Below are positions 39,101 through 46,600 of a DNA stretch of 64,000 nucleotides, in pieces (position 1 is the stretch's first letter; every line of letters starts with the position of its first letter). Location: NCBI RefSeq assembly GCF_023667495.1, contig NZ_JAMOZL010000002.1:124001-188000 (forward strand), given 5' to 3'. The notes under the pieces are model-generated. The model saw only the letters and a program-made list of their open reading frames with translations, did no database searches and had not been told where the DNA came from. The position numbers were made by a program, and so were the translations under genes. Source of the stretch: Dyadobacter sp. MSC1_007. Lineage in GTDB: Bacteria; Bacteroidota; Bacteroidia; Cytophagales; Spirosomataceae.

Positions 39101-41685
39101 ACGGAAGCGGTGCTATCGGCGCTCTTTTGCTTGATAACGCCGCAACGGTGAACATAGGCGATGTGCTGGCAAGCACGGTCAAGACCACGACGGGGACAGG
39201 TATACGCATTGCTAATGCAACAACACTCAATATCAGTGGCGCCGGACTCGATGTAACGACAACTACTGGAAGAGCCGTGGACATCGGCGCATCGACCGTT
39301 GCAGGCGGAACCGCTGGCCTTCGTGTGGTGACGGCTGGTGGAACTGGTATCCACGCCGCCGAGGCAGGGACAGCGGTGATCAGCGGCGGTTTAAACACGG
39401 TTAACACGCCAGGTGGCACAGCGCTTAACGTGAACGGAGGTACAGCGAACTTTACATTCAGCAGCGTCAATGCTTCCGGCGGGAGCGTCAATGCCATCGC
39501 CTATACCAATGCAGGCGGCACGACCACGATCGGTGGAGGCACCATTACCGGCAATGGAACGGCAATACCTTTTCATGTAAATGGAGGAACGGCAAGCATT
39601 ACTTATAGCGGCGGTATGTCGCAGGCAAACAATGTAGAGTTGGCCCGTGTAGAAGGAGGACACGCTACGGGAACCATCACTTTTGAGACCGGTACGCTCA
39701 GCGCAACCAATGGTGCCGGTTTGCAGTTCAGCAATGCGGACGGGATTTATAATTTTAATGGAACCACTACACTGAATGGCGGAGATGCCGGCATCGATAT
39801 TTCGAATGGCTCGAACGGAACATTTAACTTCTCCGCGAACACCTCCATTACTAATCCCAGCGGAACAGTCATCACCATCAATACCAGCACGGCTGGTAAC
39901 TTTACCTACTCCGGAACATTTACCAAAACTAATGCGGGTGCCGGGATACAGGTCAATGCGAAGACTGGCGGAATCGTCACCTTCAATGGGACGGGCACCA
40001 AAACGCTAAGCACAACGACTTCCAACGCGATTAGTTTAACAAACAATACAGGAGCCGCTATCAATTTCAGTGGCAATAACCTGTTACTTACAACAACTTC
40101 GGGAACGGGCTTCAATGCAACCGGCGGCGGAACTATAAGCGTAACTGGAGCTGGTAACACTATTGCTTCAACGGCTGGCACCGCACTTAATGTGAATGCG
40201 ACGACCATTGGGGCCAGCGGATTAACCTTTGTAAGTATCAATGCGGGCGGCGCCGCGAAAGGCATCAGCTTGAATGGCACAGGATCAGGCGGCCTGGCGG
40301 TGACTGGTACAGGTACAACTGACGGTTCGGGCGGAACGATACAAAATATGAGCACCCGGGGTGTGGAATTGATTTCTGCGGCCAATATTAGCCTGAAAAA
40401 CATGAACCTGGTAAGTGCTAATAATTCTGTCGACGGCGGTGGTGCGGGTGCATGTGATGATCTGGTGATTGGCAGTTGCAATGCCGCCATTTACCTGAGT
40501 GGCGTAGGCACGATATCGTTGGACAATGTCGATCTAAGTGGCACAATGGTTGAAAATGGCATTACAGGGCTCAACGTCAGTAATTTAACGATGAATAATT
40601 GCACTATCAATGGGGCAGGCAATGAGGCTCACGAAAGTGGAATGGATATCCAGAATCTATCGGGGATATGTTCTATCACCAATACCGACATTTCATTCTC
40701 GGAAACAAATAGTCTGGATATTGTCAACACCGACGTCAACCTTACGCTGACCATCGACGGTTCAACTTTTCGCGACACGCAAACGGTATCATCCGGTGGA
40801 GTAGCGAACAGCAACGGTGAAGGCGGGTTTCAGTTCCGCAGTTTCAGCAGTGCGGCGGGAATTCCTGTCAGCAATCTAAAAATCAAAAACAGCTCGTTCC
40901 TGCGGATCAGGACACAGGGTATTCAGGCCATTGGGGAGGATGATTCCAAAGTTAATATCGATATCACCAATTGCACCATTAACAGCTTTCCGGACATTGG
41001 GGCGGGCATCGACATCAATGGTAACGATAACTCGGAAGTGAATTTCAATGTGATCGGCAATCCGCTCATTTCGAGCCGTGGCGGTGCTTCGGTCAACATC
41101 ACTTCGTTCCTCGATGCCAATGTGATGGGGCGGGTGAATAATAACACCATCGCGCCAAACGGGCTTAATGCGGGCGGAAGCGGCATTCGCGCTATCGCGC
41201 AGGAGACTTCCAATCTGATCATCCAGGCGAAGGACAATACAATTACGATGGCGTCGGGTAATAACAGTACGCCGATCGATATGCAGGCACGTTTCCAAAC
41301 AGCGAGAATCGATATCACGCTGGACAACAACACGATCCAGGCGGACCCGACGGCATTGGCCTCAATTAATATTACAGCCGGTTCATCGGGTGTTGACGAA
41401 ACCAATCCGAGGGTATATGCCAACGTTATCAACAACGATGTAGGAGGTGCACCAAATGTAATGCGCCTGCGCGTTTCCGATCTGGATGGGACGACCAATC
41501 CGCTGATGTTTTTGCAGGGTTTTGTCGAAGGCGGAGCCGGCATTGAGGACGACGCGGTGGCTACCTGGAATGGTAATCTCAACACGCCCGTTGCAACCAC
41601 GTCGAATATTGCCGTCAGCCTGACTGGAAGTGCAACCGGGCCAGCCAGCGGCACAGCCTTGACGCCATCAAACCCACTTCCTTAA
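36106..41685 (+). CDS. Giant secreted beta-helix repeat protein without sorting domain
   Basis: A 1859-residue Thr/Gly/Asn-rich protein. ATG 36106 opens a signal peptide (MKKFYSTAIACILLFLA...PLSAQ). Order: jelly-roll-like domain (about 25-230), DUF11-like repeat (about 240-300, TLKTDNAPLDQANSGDVLTY), two cadherin-like tandem repeats of the VLSNDYG / GTFTYTPPPGFSGNDQFRY type (about 305-500), then a right-handed parallel beta-helix from VWFVNNNAVSNGDGRLSAPF to the end. An internal block of roughly 120 residues occurs twice. It ends SGTALTPSNPLP, with no T9SS or autotransporter domain, although proteins of this build usually continue into a stalk and sorting domain; those parts are in the next gene. 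Role: probably adhesin or matrix protein, though a pectate-lyase-like activity cannot be excluded. Confidence 0.8.
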   Translation: MKKFYSTAIACILLFLAVIHPLSAQISIPPDAPVNENFNAIAGGLTLPANWKISTAGGGATATWATGLTSVTQAANTDAPVTGGSYNWGTLSGTDRAVGFLASGSYASPNAVMAHFRNTSGAAITTLTISFTIERYRVNTSAFSLAFSSSEDGTAWTSRSAGDISAGLFASGVPGYSFETPSTITKTVTLSGLNIANNADIYFRWVFTDAAAANAQGLGLDDVSVFAGTPKAVVSSTLEYTLKTDNAPLDQANSGDVLTYRTAIKNTGTGNAADVVLTEPAPTNTTFVGGSVKTSTIARDETFTTPFNAQLAVGNVLSNDYGVPAPTVISFGPTANPGETAAGSAGATNTGGVIALNANGTFTYTPPPGFSGNDQFRYIAGNGNLPDNDAIVTISVGGSPVANADSYHVVGNVSIAPNSAAGILSNDTGGGLLVTAVNGSAANVGAAVLTTGGGNLTVNSNGSFSYNPAPGYTGNDSFTYTADNGFSNPTTATVTLNVAGMVWFVNNNAVSNGDGRLSAPFKLLTNISGTATGQTIFLYESATAYSGSVTLLATQKLVGQDASESLATITGLTPNATYSAPFPAMNAGNGTLVSLIATNANIITLNANNTVRGMTLGNAGTGKKISGSNFGTLTLGNAALPDVVLNGTGQALDLQTGTLAGGLTNLTTTSSASQGVLISSVAGTYNFGPTAVSGSATQGILIAGSSAIIPTFGATTVSSGTDGVSIQNNTGNITFSSLGITTANGVGLLGSNNTGQVIVTNNTSGINATGGAAISLSQASGTSTVNLKFSGLTSTGGTNGINLNNIAGTIVGGSGSMTGSGTAFNISGGSVTLSYSGTLTHSAATFYLADIKNTTGGAITLSGNLTASGSSQGIRVNANNGATVTFSGTSKALTTGTSAAVTLSNNGSTNVLFTGGGLVINTTSGTGLNITGGAGSIEITGSGNTITTTSGICMNIANTNASANGITFASLTTATGRLASINTSTGTKTLGRLQQTDANGSGAIGALLLDNAATVNIGDVLASTVKTTTGTGIRIANATTLNISGAGLDVTTTTGRAVDIGASTVAGGTAGLRVVTAGGTGIHAAEAGTAVISGGLNTVNTPGGTALNVNGGTANFTFSSVNASGGSVNAIAYTNAGGTTTIGGGTITGNGTAIPFHVNGGTASITYSGGMSQANNVELARVEGGHATGTITFETGTLSATNGAGLQFSNADGIYNFNGTTTLNGGDAGIDISNGSNGTFNFSANTSITNPSGTVITINTSTAGNFTYSGTFTKTNAGAGIQVNAKTGGIVTFNGTGTKTLSTTTSNAISLTNNTGAAINFSGNNLLLTTTSGTGFNATGGGTISVTGAGNTIASTAGTALNVNATTIGASGLTFVSINAGGAAKGISLNGTGSGGLAVTGTGTTDGSGGTIQNMSTRGVELISAANISLKNMNLVSANNSVDGGGAGACDDLVIGSCNAAIYLSGVGTISLDNVDLSGTMVENGITGLNVSNLTMNNCTINGAGNEAHESGMDIQNLSGICSITNTDISFSETNSLDIVNTDVNLTLTIDGSTFRDTQTVSSGGVANSNGEGGFQFRSFSSAAGIPVSNLKIKNSSFLRIRTQGIQAIGEDDSKVNIDITNCTINSFPDIGAGIDINGNDNSEVNFNVIGNPLISSRGGASVNITSFLDANVMGRVNNNTIAPNGLNAGGSGIRAIAQETSNLIIQAKDNTITMASGNNSTPIDMQARFQTARIDITLDNNTIQADPTALASINITAGSSGVDETNPRVYANVINNDVGGAPNVMRLRVSDLDGTTNPLMFLQGFVEGGAGIEDDAVATWNGNLNTPVATTSNIAVSLTGSATGPASGTALTPSNPLP
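38671..39027 (+). repeat. Internal repeat of the beta-helix gene, copy 1
   Basis: About 120 codons with the order G-x-ITLSG, GIRVNAN, VTFSGTSKALTTG, NTTSGTGLNITGG, ITGSGNTITTTSG, GITFASLTT. The same order recurs at 39895-40251. Similarity is at protein level; the DNA has diverged. Confidence 0.65.
39895..40251 (+). repeat. Internal repeat of the beta-helix gene, copy 2
   Basis: Second copy of the unit at 38671-39027: GNFTYSG, GIQVNAK, VTFNGTGTKTLST, TTTSGTGFNATGG, VTGAGNTIASTAG, GLTFVSINA. Confidence 0.65.
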
Positions 41686-41753
41686 CCCGTTTTGACCGAT
41701 TAGTATGAGTTTTCTGCTCCGATCAGTTGAAATTTTTAAACCCAAGCATTGAT

Positions 41754-42590
41754 ATGAAACACAACAATATATTCCATAGTACGCTGGCTTTTGCCATTAC
41801 AATGCTCGCCGGTATTAGTTGCTTTGCCCAGGGGCCGTTCAACGTCGGGACCATCAATCCCGGCGATAGCATTGTCATCTATTACGACGTCACCATCAAC
41901 AATCCCCTAGTGCCACCTAATGCGATATCGCTTAGTCACCAGGGAACGGTGAGTGGAAGCAATTTTGCCAATGTGCCCACCAACGATCCTTCAACGGCTC
42001 CCGCTGGTGATGCCACGATCACATTGCTCAATACACCGCTCCCGGTGGTATTTAGCGAATTTAAAGCATATCAAAAAGAAAATTTCGTGGCATTGACCTG
42101 GAAGATCGTTACCGAAGAAAATGCTTTGAAATATGAAATCGAAAAAAGCGGTGATGCGCGGGTTTTTACAAAGATCGGTGAAGTGATGGCAACGGGCGGT
42201 AGTGGCGTCATCAATTACGGTTTTACCGACGAGCAACCTTTTCCTGGTAATAATTATTACAGATTGAAGGTGCTGGATCTCGACGCAACGTTCACATTTA
42301 CGAGGATCGTCAAAGTAGCAATAGGCGAGGAGACGAGCGCCGGAATCCTTTATCCTAATCCCGTAACCGGCAAAATGGTAAATCTGGAACTGCGTAATCT
42401 GGCGAAAGGTCAATATGATGTGACATTCATTAATATTTCCGGCCAGACGATATTTACTAAGAAAATCGAACACGCTGGCGGTTCCGCTTCCCAGCTCATC
42501 GAACTTCCTGAGCACATCAGCACAGGCATTTACAACGCTGAGATCAAAGGCGGTAATATGAAGATTTATAGAAAGCTGGTTGTGAAGTAG
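41754..42590 (+). CDS. Small secreted protein with stalk-like domain and T9SS sorting domain
   Basis: A 278-residue protein beginning with its own signal peptide (MKHNNIFHSTLAFAITMLAG...CFAQ); the longer frame from 41727 is not needed. Residues about 27-95 (FNVGTINPGDSIVIYYDVTI...NQ-like QGTVSGSNFANVPTNDPST) are the stretch that in related giant proteins follows the beta-helix in the same chain. Then a fibronectin-like linker (LPVVFSEFKAYQKENFVALTWKI) and a type A sorting domain (YPNPVTGKMV to KLVVK). It starts 68 bases after the beta-helix gene, so it is likely cotranscribed and may provide that protein's route to the surface. Confidence 0.85.
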   Translation: MKHNNIFHSTLAFAITMLAGISCFAQGPFNVGTINPGDSIVIYYDVTINNPLVPPNAISLSHQGTVSGSNFANVPTNDPSTAPAGDATITLLNTPLPVVFSEFKAYQKENFVALTWKIVTEENALKYEIEKSGDARVFTKIGEVMATGGSGVINYGFTDEQPFPGNNYYRLKVLDLDATFTFTRIVKVAIGEETSAGILYPNPVTGKMVNLELRNLAKGQYDVTFINISGQTIFTKKIEHAGGSASQLIELPEHISTGIYNAEIKGGNMKIYRKLVVK

Positions 42591-42656
42591 GGATAGCGCA
42601 TTTTTCAACCCTAAAAAAGACAGATTATCATCCTCCGTGCGATTATATTTGCGCAA

Positions 42657-43004
42657 ATGGATATGAATATGCAAGAAATAACCTGGGCGGAATTTGAAAA
42701 AGTGGAATTGCGGGTGGGGACAATCCTGGAAGTTTTCGAATTTCCGGAAGCACGGAAACCAGCGTATAAATTGAAAGTCGATTTTGGGGAATTCGGGATA
42801 CGCATGAGCAGCGCGCAGATCACCAAGCATTATAAAATGGACGAGTTGCCCGGCAGACAAATTGTTGGCGTTATCAATTTCCCAAAAAAGCAGATCGGCA
42901 AATTTATGTCGGAATTTTTGGTCACAGGCTTTGCCGATGCGAACGGCGACATTGTGTTGACTACGGTTCAGGGTGACGTACCCAACGGCAGTAAAATGAT
43001 TTAG
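42657..43004 (+). CDS. csaA: CsaA-like tRNA-binding protein
   Basis: A 115-residue protein that is almost entirely one EMAP/Trbp111-type OB fold: FEKVELRVGTILEVFEFPEARKPAYKLKVDFG, then MSSAQITKHY and a C-terminal PNGSKMI, all typical of CsaA. The family binds tRNA non-specifically as a dimer and has been described as a secretion chaperone in Bacillus. In-frame ATGs also lie at 42663 and 42669. It is monocistronic, with a terminator hairpin downstream shared with the converging gene. Confidence 0.93.
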   Translation: MDMNMQEITWAEFEKVELRVGTILEVFEFPEARKPAYKLKVDFGEFGIRMSSAQITKHYKMDELPGRQIVGVINFPKKQIGKFMSEFLVTGFADANGDIVLTTVQGDVPNGSKMI

Positions 43005-43013
43005 TATTATATG

Positions 43014-43045
43014 GAAAACCAGGCCTGATTGAAAGCCTGGTTTTC
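43014..43045. terminator. Bidirectional hairpin terminator between csaA and the converging gene
   Basis: GAAAACCAGGC (43014-43024) and its exact complement (43035-43045) with a 10-base loop. The A/T-rich ends give a T run on either strand, so it can serve csaA and the gene ending at 43086. Confidence 0.8.
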
Positions 43046-43085
43046 TGTAATTTTCACATCTCGACGGAGATTTACAAGCAAGAGC

Positions 43086-43421
43086 TTAACGGTCCTTATC
43101 GACTTTCTCTTTAAGTTCTTTGCCCTCTTTTTTCGTTGCATCGTAGGCTTTTTCAGTTCCTTTTTCGACTTTTTTCGCACCTTTTTTGACGCCTTTTTTA
43201 GTGGCGTCGTACGCCTTTTCGGAGCCGTCGGCTACTTTTTCTGCGCCTTTCTCCGCTTTATCGCCGACATATTTAGCGTCTTTCTTGATTTCCTTTCCCG
43301 CCTTCCGTCCGGCTTCCTTGGTTTCGGCGGCTGCTTTATCTGCTTTTGACTTTGCGTCATCCTGCGCGTAAGCAACGGACGACATGACGATGAATGCGAT
43401 CAAAACTGCTAATTTCTTCAT
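43086..43421 (-). CDS. Small secreted lysine/alanine-rich repeat protein
   Basis: A 111-residue protein with a signal peptide (MKKLAVLIAFIVMSSVAYAQ). The mature part is made only of charged helical repeats (KADKAAAETKEAGRKAGKEI, then EKAYDATKK twice), like YtxH-type or plant LEA-like stress proteins. No cysteines, no catalytic motifs. It is probably an extended amphipathic helix in the periplasm. Function unknown. Confidence 0.8.
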   Translation of the reverse strand: MKKLAVLIAFIVMSSVAYAQDDAKSKADKAAAETKEAGRKAGKEIKKDAKYVGDKAEKGAEKVADGSEKAYDATKKGVKKGAKKVEKGTEKAYDATKKEGKELKEKVDKDR

Positions 43422-43524
43422 GATTTTCTAGTTTATCGTTTGATGGCACAATGGCCGAAACGGATAGACAAAAACCATTCCCGAACGATAATCCGCATGC
43501 GATTCAAAAAAAGTCCCGGAAAAA

Positions 43525-43571
43525 TTTGGGCAACCAAATGGTTGTATTTACTTTTGGCAACCAAATGGTTG
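43525..43571 (+). promoter_or_regulatory. Promoter with two identical operators for the ArsR operon
   Basis: A Bacteroidota-type promoter: TTTG at 43525-43528 and TACTTTTG at 43549-43556, 20 bases apart. The 14-base near-palindrome CAACCAAATGGTTG occurs twice, at 43531-43544 (inside the promoter spacer) and 43558-43571 (over the expected start of transcription, ending just before the ATG at 43573). Binding of the ArsR dimer to both would block the promoter. The predicted 5' leader is only about ten bases. Confidence 0.7.
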
Positions 43572-43572
43572 T

Positions 43573-43896
43573 ATGATGATCGAAAGAAGAGACGTTTTTC
43601 AGGCAATAGCAGACCCGACAAGAAGAAGAATCATCCTGAAACTGGCGAATGGACCACTAAATCTGGGTGAAATAGGGGAAGACTTCGGTATTAGCAGGCA
43701 GGCGATAGCGAAGCACATTAAAGTACTTAACGAGTGTGGTATGATCTCCGTCACGCAAAAAGGGCGGGAACAATTTTGCGAGGCCCGGCTTGGTCAGTTA
43801 GATGAGGTCGTTGATTGGGTGGCCGAGTCGCGGAAGGTGTGGACGCAACGTTTTGCCAAACTGGACAAGTTTCTCGATGACACATCGGAAAAGTAG
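43573..43896 (+). CDS. ArsR-family transcriptional regulator
   Basis: A 107-residue winged-helix repressor: VFQAIADPTRRRIILKLANGPLNLGEIGEDFGISRQAIAKHIKVLNECGMISVTQKGREQFCE. There is no obvious metal-binding Cys cluster, which fits the SdpR-like subgroup paired with SRPBCC proteins. It is the first gene of an operon with an SRPBCC protein (58 bases on) and an alpha/beta hydrolase, and it probably represses itself through the paired operators just upstream. Confidence 0.92.
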   Translation: MMIERRDVFQAIADPTRRRIILKLANGPLNLGEIGEDFGISRQAIAKHIKVLNECGMISVTQKGREQFCEARLGQLDEVVDWVAESRKVWTQRFAKLDKFLDDTSEK

Positions 43897-43954
43897 TATC
43901 CAGGGATAATACACTCAGAAACAAACTAATATCAAATCAATAAAGTGAGCAAAA

Positions 43955-44443
43955 ATGGAAAATCTCGTCGGTAACAGGGAAGTTTTTATTGAGGAAACGT
44001 TTAACGCAAGCGCTGAAAGAGTTTTTAGTGCGTGGACGGATCCTGCAAAGTTGGTGCAATGGTTTGCGCCTGATGGCTGTACCGTTCATTTCAAAAAAGT
44101 GGAGGTCAAAACAGGAGGCCGGTTCCATTCCTGTATTTCCAATCCACAACACGGGGATTGCTGGGCGATAGGAGAGTACAAGGAAGTTTCGCCTAATACC
44201 AAAATCGTTTTTACGATGATCAATGCTGATGAAGAGGGTAATCCGGTAAATCCGGTGGAGATCGGAATGGATCCCGAATGGCCTGGGGAAACGCTTGTAA
44301 CGGTGATATTCACAGAAGAAAATGGGAAGACCAGATTGCAATTACGGCAAACTGTTTCCCAGGAGCTGGCAACCAAAACAGGTGCGTATCCAAGTTGGCT
44401 GCAAATGCTTAATAATATGCACACCATCCTTAATCTGGACTAA
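43955..44443 (+). CDS. SRPBCC / AHSA1-domain protein
   Basis: A 162-residue START-like ligand-binding protein: VFIEETFNASAERVFSAWTDPAKLVQWFAP at the N-terminus, and the C-terminal helix region beginning near TVSQELATKTGAYPSWLQML. The family forms a hydrophobic cavity for small molecules; the ligand is unknown. ArsR-SRPBCC pairs are a common regulatory cassette. The stop codon is followed with no gap by the start of the hydrolase gene, which suggests coupled translation. Confidence 0.9.
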   Translation: MENLVGNREVFIEETFNASAERVFSAWTDPAKLVQWFAPDGCTVHFKKVEVKTGGRFHSCISNPQHGDCWAIGEYKEVSPNTKIVFTMINADEEGNPVNPVEIGMDPEWPGETLVTVIFTEENGKTRLQLRQTVSQELATKTGAYPSWLQMLNNMHTILNLD

Positions 44444-45331
44444 ATGAAACGGACAATCATATTCCTACTTGCACTTATGGTATCATCATCAATCGGTTAT
44501 GCAAACCTGTCAAAGGAAGCCGACAGTCAAAGTAATGTGGTCTTGAATGACACTTCTTCGTATCAAAAAGGATATTCCAATGTCAATGGCATTAAAATGT
44601 ATTATGAAATTCATGGGCAGGGTATGCCCATCGTTCTGATTCATGGCGGCGGTTCTACTATTGAATCCACATTCAGCAGGGTAATTCCTTTGCTTGCGAA
44701 AAGCAGGAAAGTTATAGCGGTTGAATTACAAGCTCACGGAAGAACAAGTGACAGAAAACAAGACGTATCCTTCGAGCAGGACGCTGATGATGTTGCCGCG
44801 CTTTTAAAGAATTTGAATATCGATAAAGCCGACCTGTTTGGTTTCAGCAACGGCGGGACGACTGCCATGCAAATCGCCATTCGCCATCCCCAGATAGTCA
44901 GGAAGGCAGTTCTGGCGTCTGCGCTTTGTAAACGCAATGGGATTCCTGACGAGTTTTGGACTTTCATGAAGCAGGCAAAGCTGGAAAATATGCCGGAACA
45001 GTTAAAGGAAGCCTATCTGAAAGTCACGCCCGATGCAGCAGGTTTGCAAACCATGCACGACAAGGATGCTAAAAGGATGGTGAACTTCCGCGACATCCCA
45101 GACGAGCAGATCAGTTCAATCAAAGTACCGACGCTGATCATTATTGGAGACAAAGACATTATGAAACCTGAGCATGCAATCGAAATGCAAAGAAAGATTG
45201 CCAATTCCGAACTGGCTATAATTCCAGGAATTCACGGCGAATATATTGAGGAAGTAACTACACTTGGATCCGGATCCGAGCAAGCAGCTTTTGTGATTCC
45301 AATGATCGAAAAGTTTTTGAATAAGAAGTGA
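44444..45331 (+). CDS. Secreted alpha/beta hydrolase
   Basis: A 295-residue serine hydrolase with a signal peptide (cleavage near GYA/N, about residue 20), not a lipobox. Motifs: VLIHGGGST (about 65-73), nucleophile elbow GFSNGG with Ser135, acid in IIGDKDI, His in PGIHGEY. It is a paralogue of the lipoprotein at 1278-2216. Third gene of the ArsR operon, so its expression should follow the signal sensed there. Substrate unknown. Confidence 0.9.
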   Translation: MKRTIIFLLALMVSSSIGYANLSKEADSQSNVVLNDTSSYQKGYSNVNGIKMYYEIHGQGMPIVLIHGGGSTIESTFSRVIPLLAKSRKVIAVELQAHGRTSDRKQDVSFEQDADDVAALLKNLNIDKADLFGFSNGGTTAMQIAIRHPQIVRKAVLASALCKRNGIPDEFWTFMKQAKLENMPEQLKEAYLKVTPDAAGLQTMHDKDAKRMVNFRDIPDEQISSIKVPTLIIIGDKDIMKPEHAIEMQRKIANSELAIIPGIHGEYIEEVTTLGSGSEQAAFVIPMIEKFLNKK

Positions 45332-45344
45332 ATGGTAGATCAAT

Positions 45345-45941
45345 TTACGAAACCCGCAGTGTGTCCAGATAATTTTTAAGCTCATTTAAAAAAGGCAAAT
45401 AGGCCTCTTTGCTATTTTCCAATTTGCCAAAGTTGCGGATTCCCCAGTAGCCCGACATGATGAACATCGTTACCTGTTTTGCATTCACATCCTGGCGCAC
45501 AAAACCCGTTTCTTTTCCTTTTTCAATGGACGCAGTCATTGCATGGGTCCATTGTTGGGTGAGTTCAGTTAATGCGTTGTTGAAATCGATGTTCCAGGAG
45601 CCCATTTCCTGGGTAAGGTTGGAAGCAGGGCAACCGTACTCGACTTTCAGAAATTCATTGTTCATCAGGAGGTCATTTATCAACTCATAGATCGCGTCCA
45701 GCGGGTTGCCTTCTTGCTGCAATGGTTGTATGAAACTTTCCACTAGTGTAGGTTTCAAAAGCTCGCTAATGATAGCAATTCCCATTTCGTCTTTATTCTT
45801 GAAATGGTAATAAAAAGCCCCTTTCGTGACATGCGTGGTGGCAATGATATCGTCGATGCTCGTGGTCCGGTAACCTTTGACGTAAATCAGTTCAAACGCC
45901 ATTTTCAGCATGCTAAGCCTCGTTGCTTCTGCCTTTTTCAT
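45345..45941 (-). CDS. TetR-family transcriptional regulator
   Basis: A 198-residue repressor. The N-terminal HTH is typical: MLKMAFELIYVKGYRTTSIDDIIATTHVTKGAFYYHFKNKDEMG. The C-terminal ligand domain is of the common TetR_C type (LLMNNEFLKVEYGCPASNLTQEMG). It lies 10 bases after a membrane-protein gene in the same direction; the promoter of that gene contains a 36-base palindrome that is the obvious operator candidate. Ligand unknown. Confidence 0.93.
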   Translation of the reverse strand: MKKAEATRLSMLKMAFELIYVKGYRTTSIDDIIATTHVTKGAFYYHFKNKDEMGIAIISELLKPTLVESFIQPLQQEGNPLDAIYELINDLLMNNEFLKVEYGCPASNLTQEMGSWNIDFNNALTELTQQWTHAMTASIEKGKETGFVRQDVNAKQVTMFIMSGYWGIRNFGKLENSKEAYLPFLNELKNYLDTLRVS

Positions 45942-45951
45942 CGGTTTCTAT

Positions 45952-46407
45952 TTAAAATGACCTGAAATAGGGACGGCTGGTCAACGGCGAGAAAGGCCAG
46001 GGAATTGCAATCAAAAGGATTAAAAGCGCAACGGAGAACCAGATCAATATGGTCTTGAATTTCAATTGATCAGCTTCAATGCGTTTCGCCCTGGCCGAGC
46101 CGATCGTGATTACAACCACAGAAATCGCCATCAATGCAGTGTGAATAATGCTGAAAAATGTGTGCTCAGTAAATACTCCGGTCCCGCCAGTCTCAAACTT
46201 AACTATCGGGCTGATCACATAAAGGCATAGGCCGAGCGTCAGTTGAATGTGTGATATCGTGGCCGTAACGTGCCTGAGGGTATCGTCGGAACGCGAAAAA
46301 GGTTTGTTGAAACGATAGCCATTCCAGGCGGTCCAGATGGCGTAGATGAGGCTGATCAGCACCAGCCATCTGTTAAGTGAATGCAGGATTAAAAGGGCGT
46401 GATACAT
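45952..46407 (-). CDS. Four-helix membrane protein of unknown function
   Basis: A 151-residue protein started at ATG 46407, which puts MYHALLILHSLNRWLVLISLIYAIWTAW at the N-terminus; the longer frame would run into the operator. Four hydrophobic segments lie near 10-30, 55-73, 87-107 and 126-146. Several conserved-looking His residues (LHSLNRW, HIQLTLG, HTALM) resemble small haem-b or cytochrome-like membrane proteins of Bacteroidota, but this is weak. It is cotranscribed with the TetR gene downstream, which suggests a function tied to the TetR signal. Confidence 0.7.
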   Translation of the reverse strand: MYHALLILHSLNRWLVLISLIYAIWTAWNGYRFNKPFSRSDDTLRHVTATISHIQLTLGLCLYVISPIVKFETGGTGVFTEHTFFSIIHTALMAISVVVITIGSARAKRIEADQLKFKTILIWFSVALLILLIAIPWPFSPLTSRPYFRSF

Positions 46408-46425
46408 TGTATTGTGGTTACAATG

Positions 46426-46466
46426 CAAATATAGAAAAAACATACTAACTAGTATGTTTTTTCTAT
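46426..46466 (-). promoter_or_regulatory. Promoter with 36-base palindromic operator for the TetR operon
   Basis: On the minus strand a TATATTTG -7 box lies at 46433-46426. Directly upstream is a perfect palindrome with 17-base arms: ATAGAAAAAACATACTA (46431-46447) and TAGTATGTTTTTTCTAT (46450-46466) around AC. The core ACATACTA/TAGTATGT is like known TetR-type sites. It fills the promoter spacer, so repression by the linked TetR protein is likely. Confidence 0.75.
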
Positions 46467-46600
46467 GTCGCCTTTTTTTACTGGTTGCCTACATTGAGAA
46501 GCCATTTTCACTGGATCACCTTGCCGCCCAGATCACGAACCTGGATGTGGGCCTGCTTTCATCGATGATGAACATGAGCCGGCCGAATATTACTCGCTTC

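Noticed and set aside
38643..39497. Long minus-strand open frame (284 codons) inside the beta-helix gene
   Set aside because: It is antisense to Thr/Gly/Asn-rich repeats; the Val/Pro/Leu-rich translation reflects the reversed codons. Similar antisense frames lie in the Ig-like repeats of the GH74-like gene.
41991..42860. Minus-strand frame of 289 codons across the T9SS partner gene and csaA
   Set aside because: It runs opposite to two well-supported genes, has no recognisable domain and has a His/Phe-rich composition typical of shadows.
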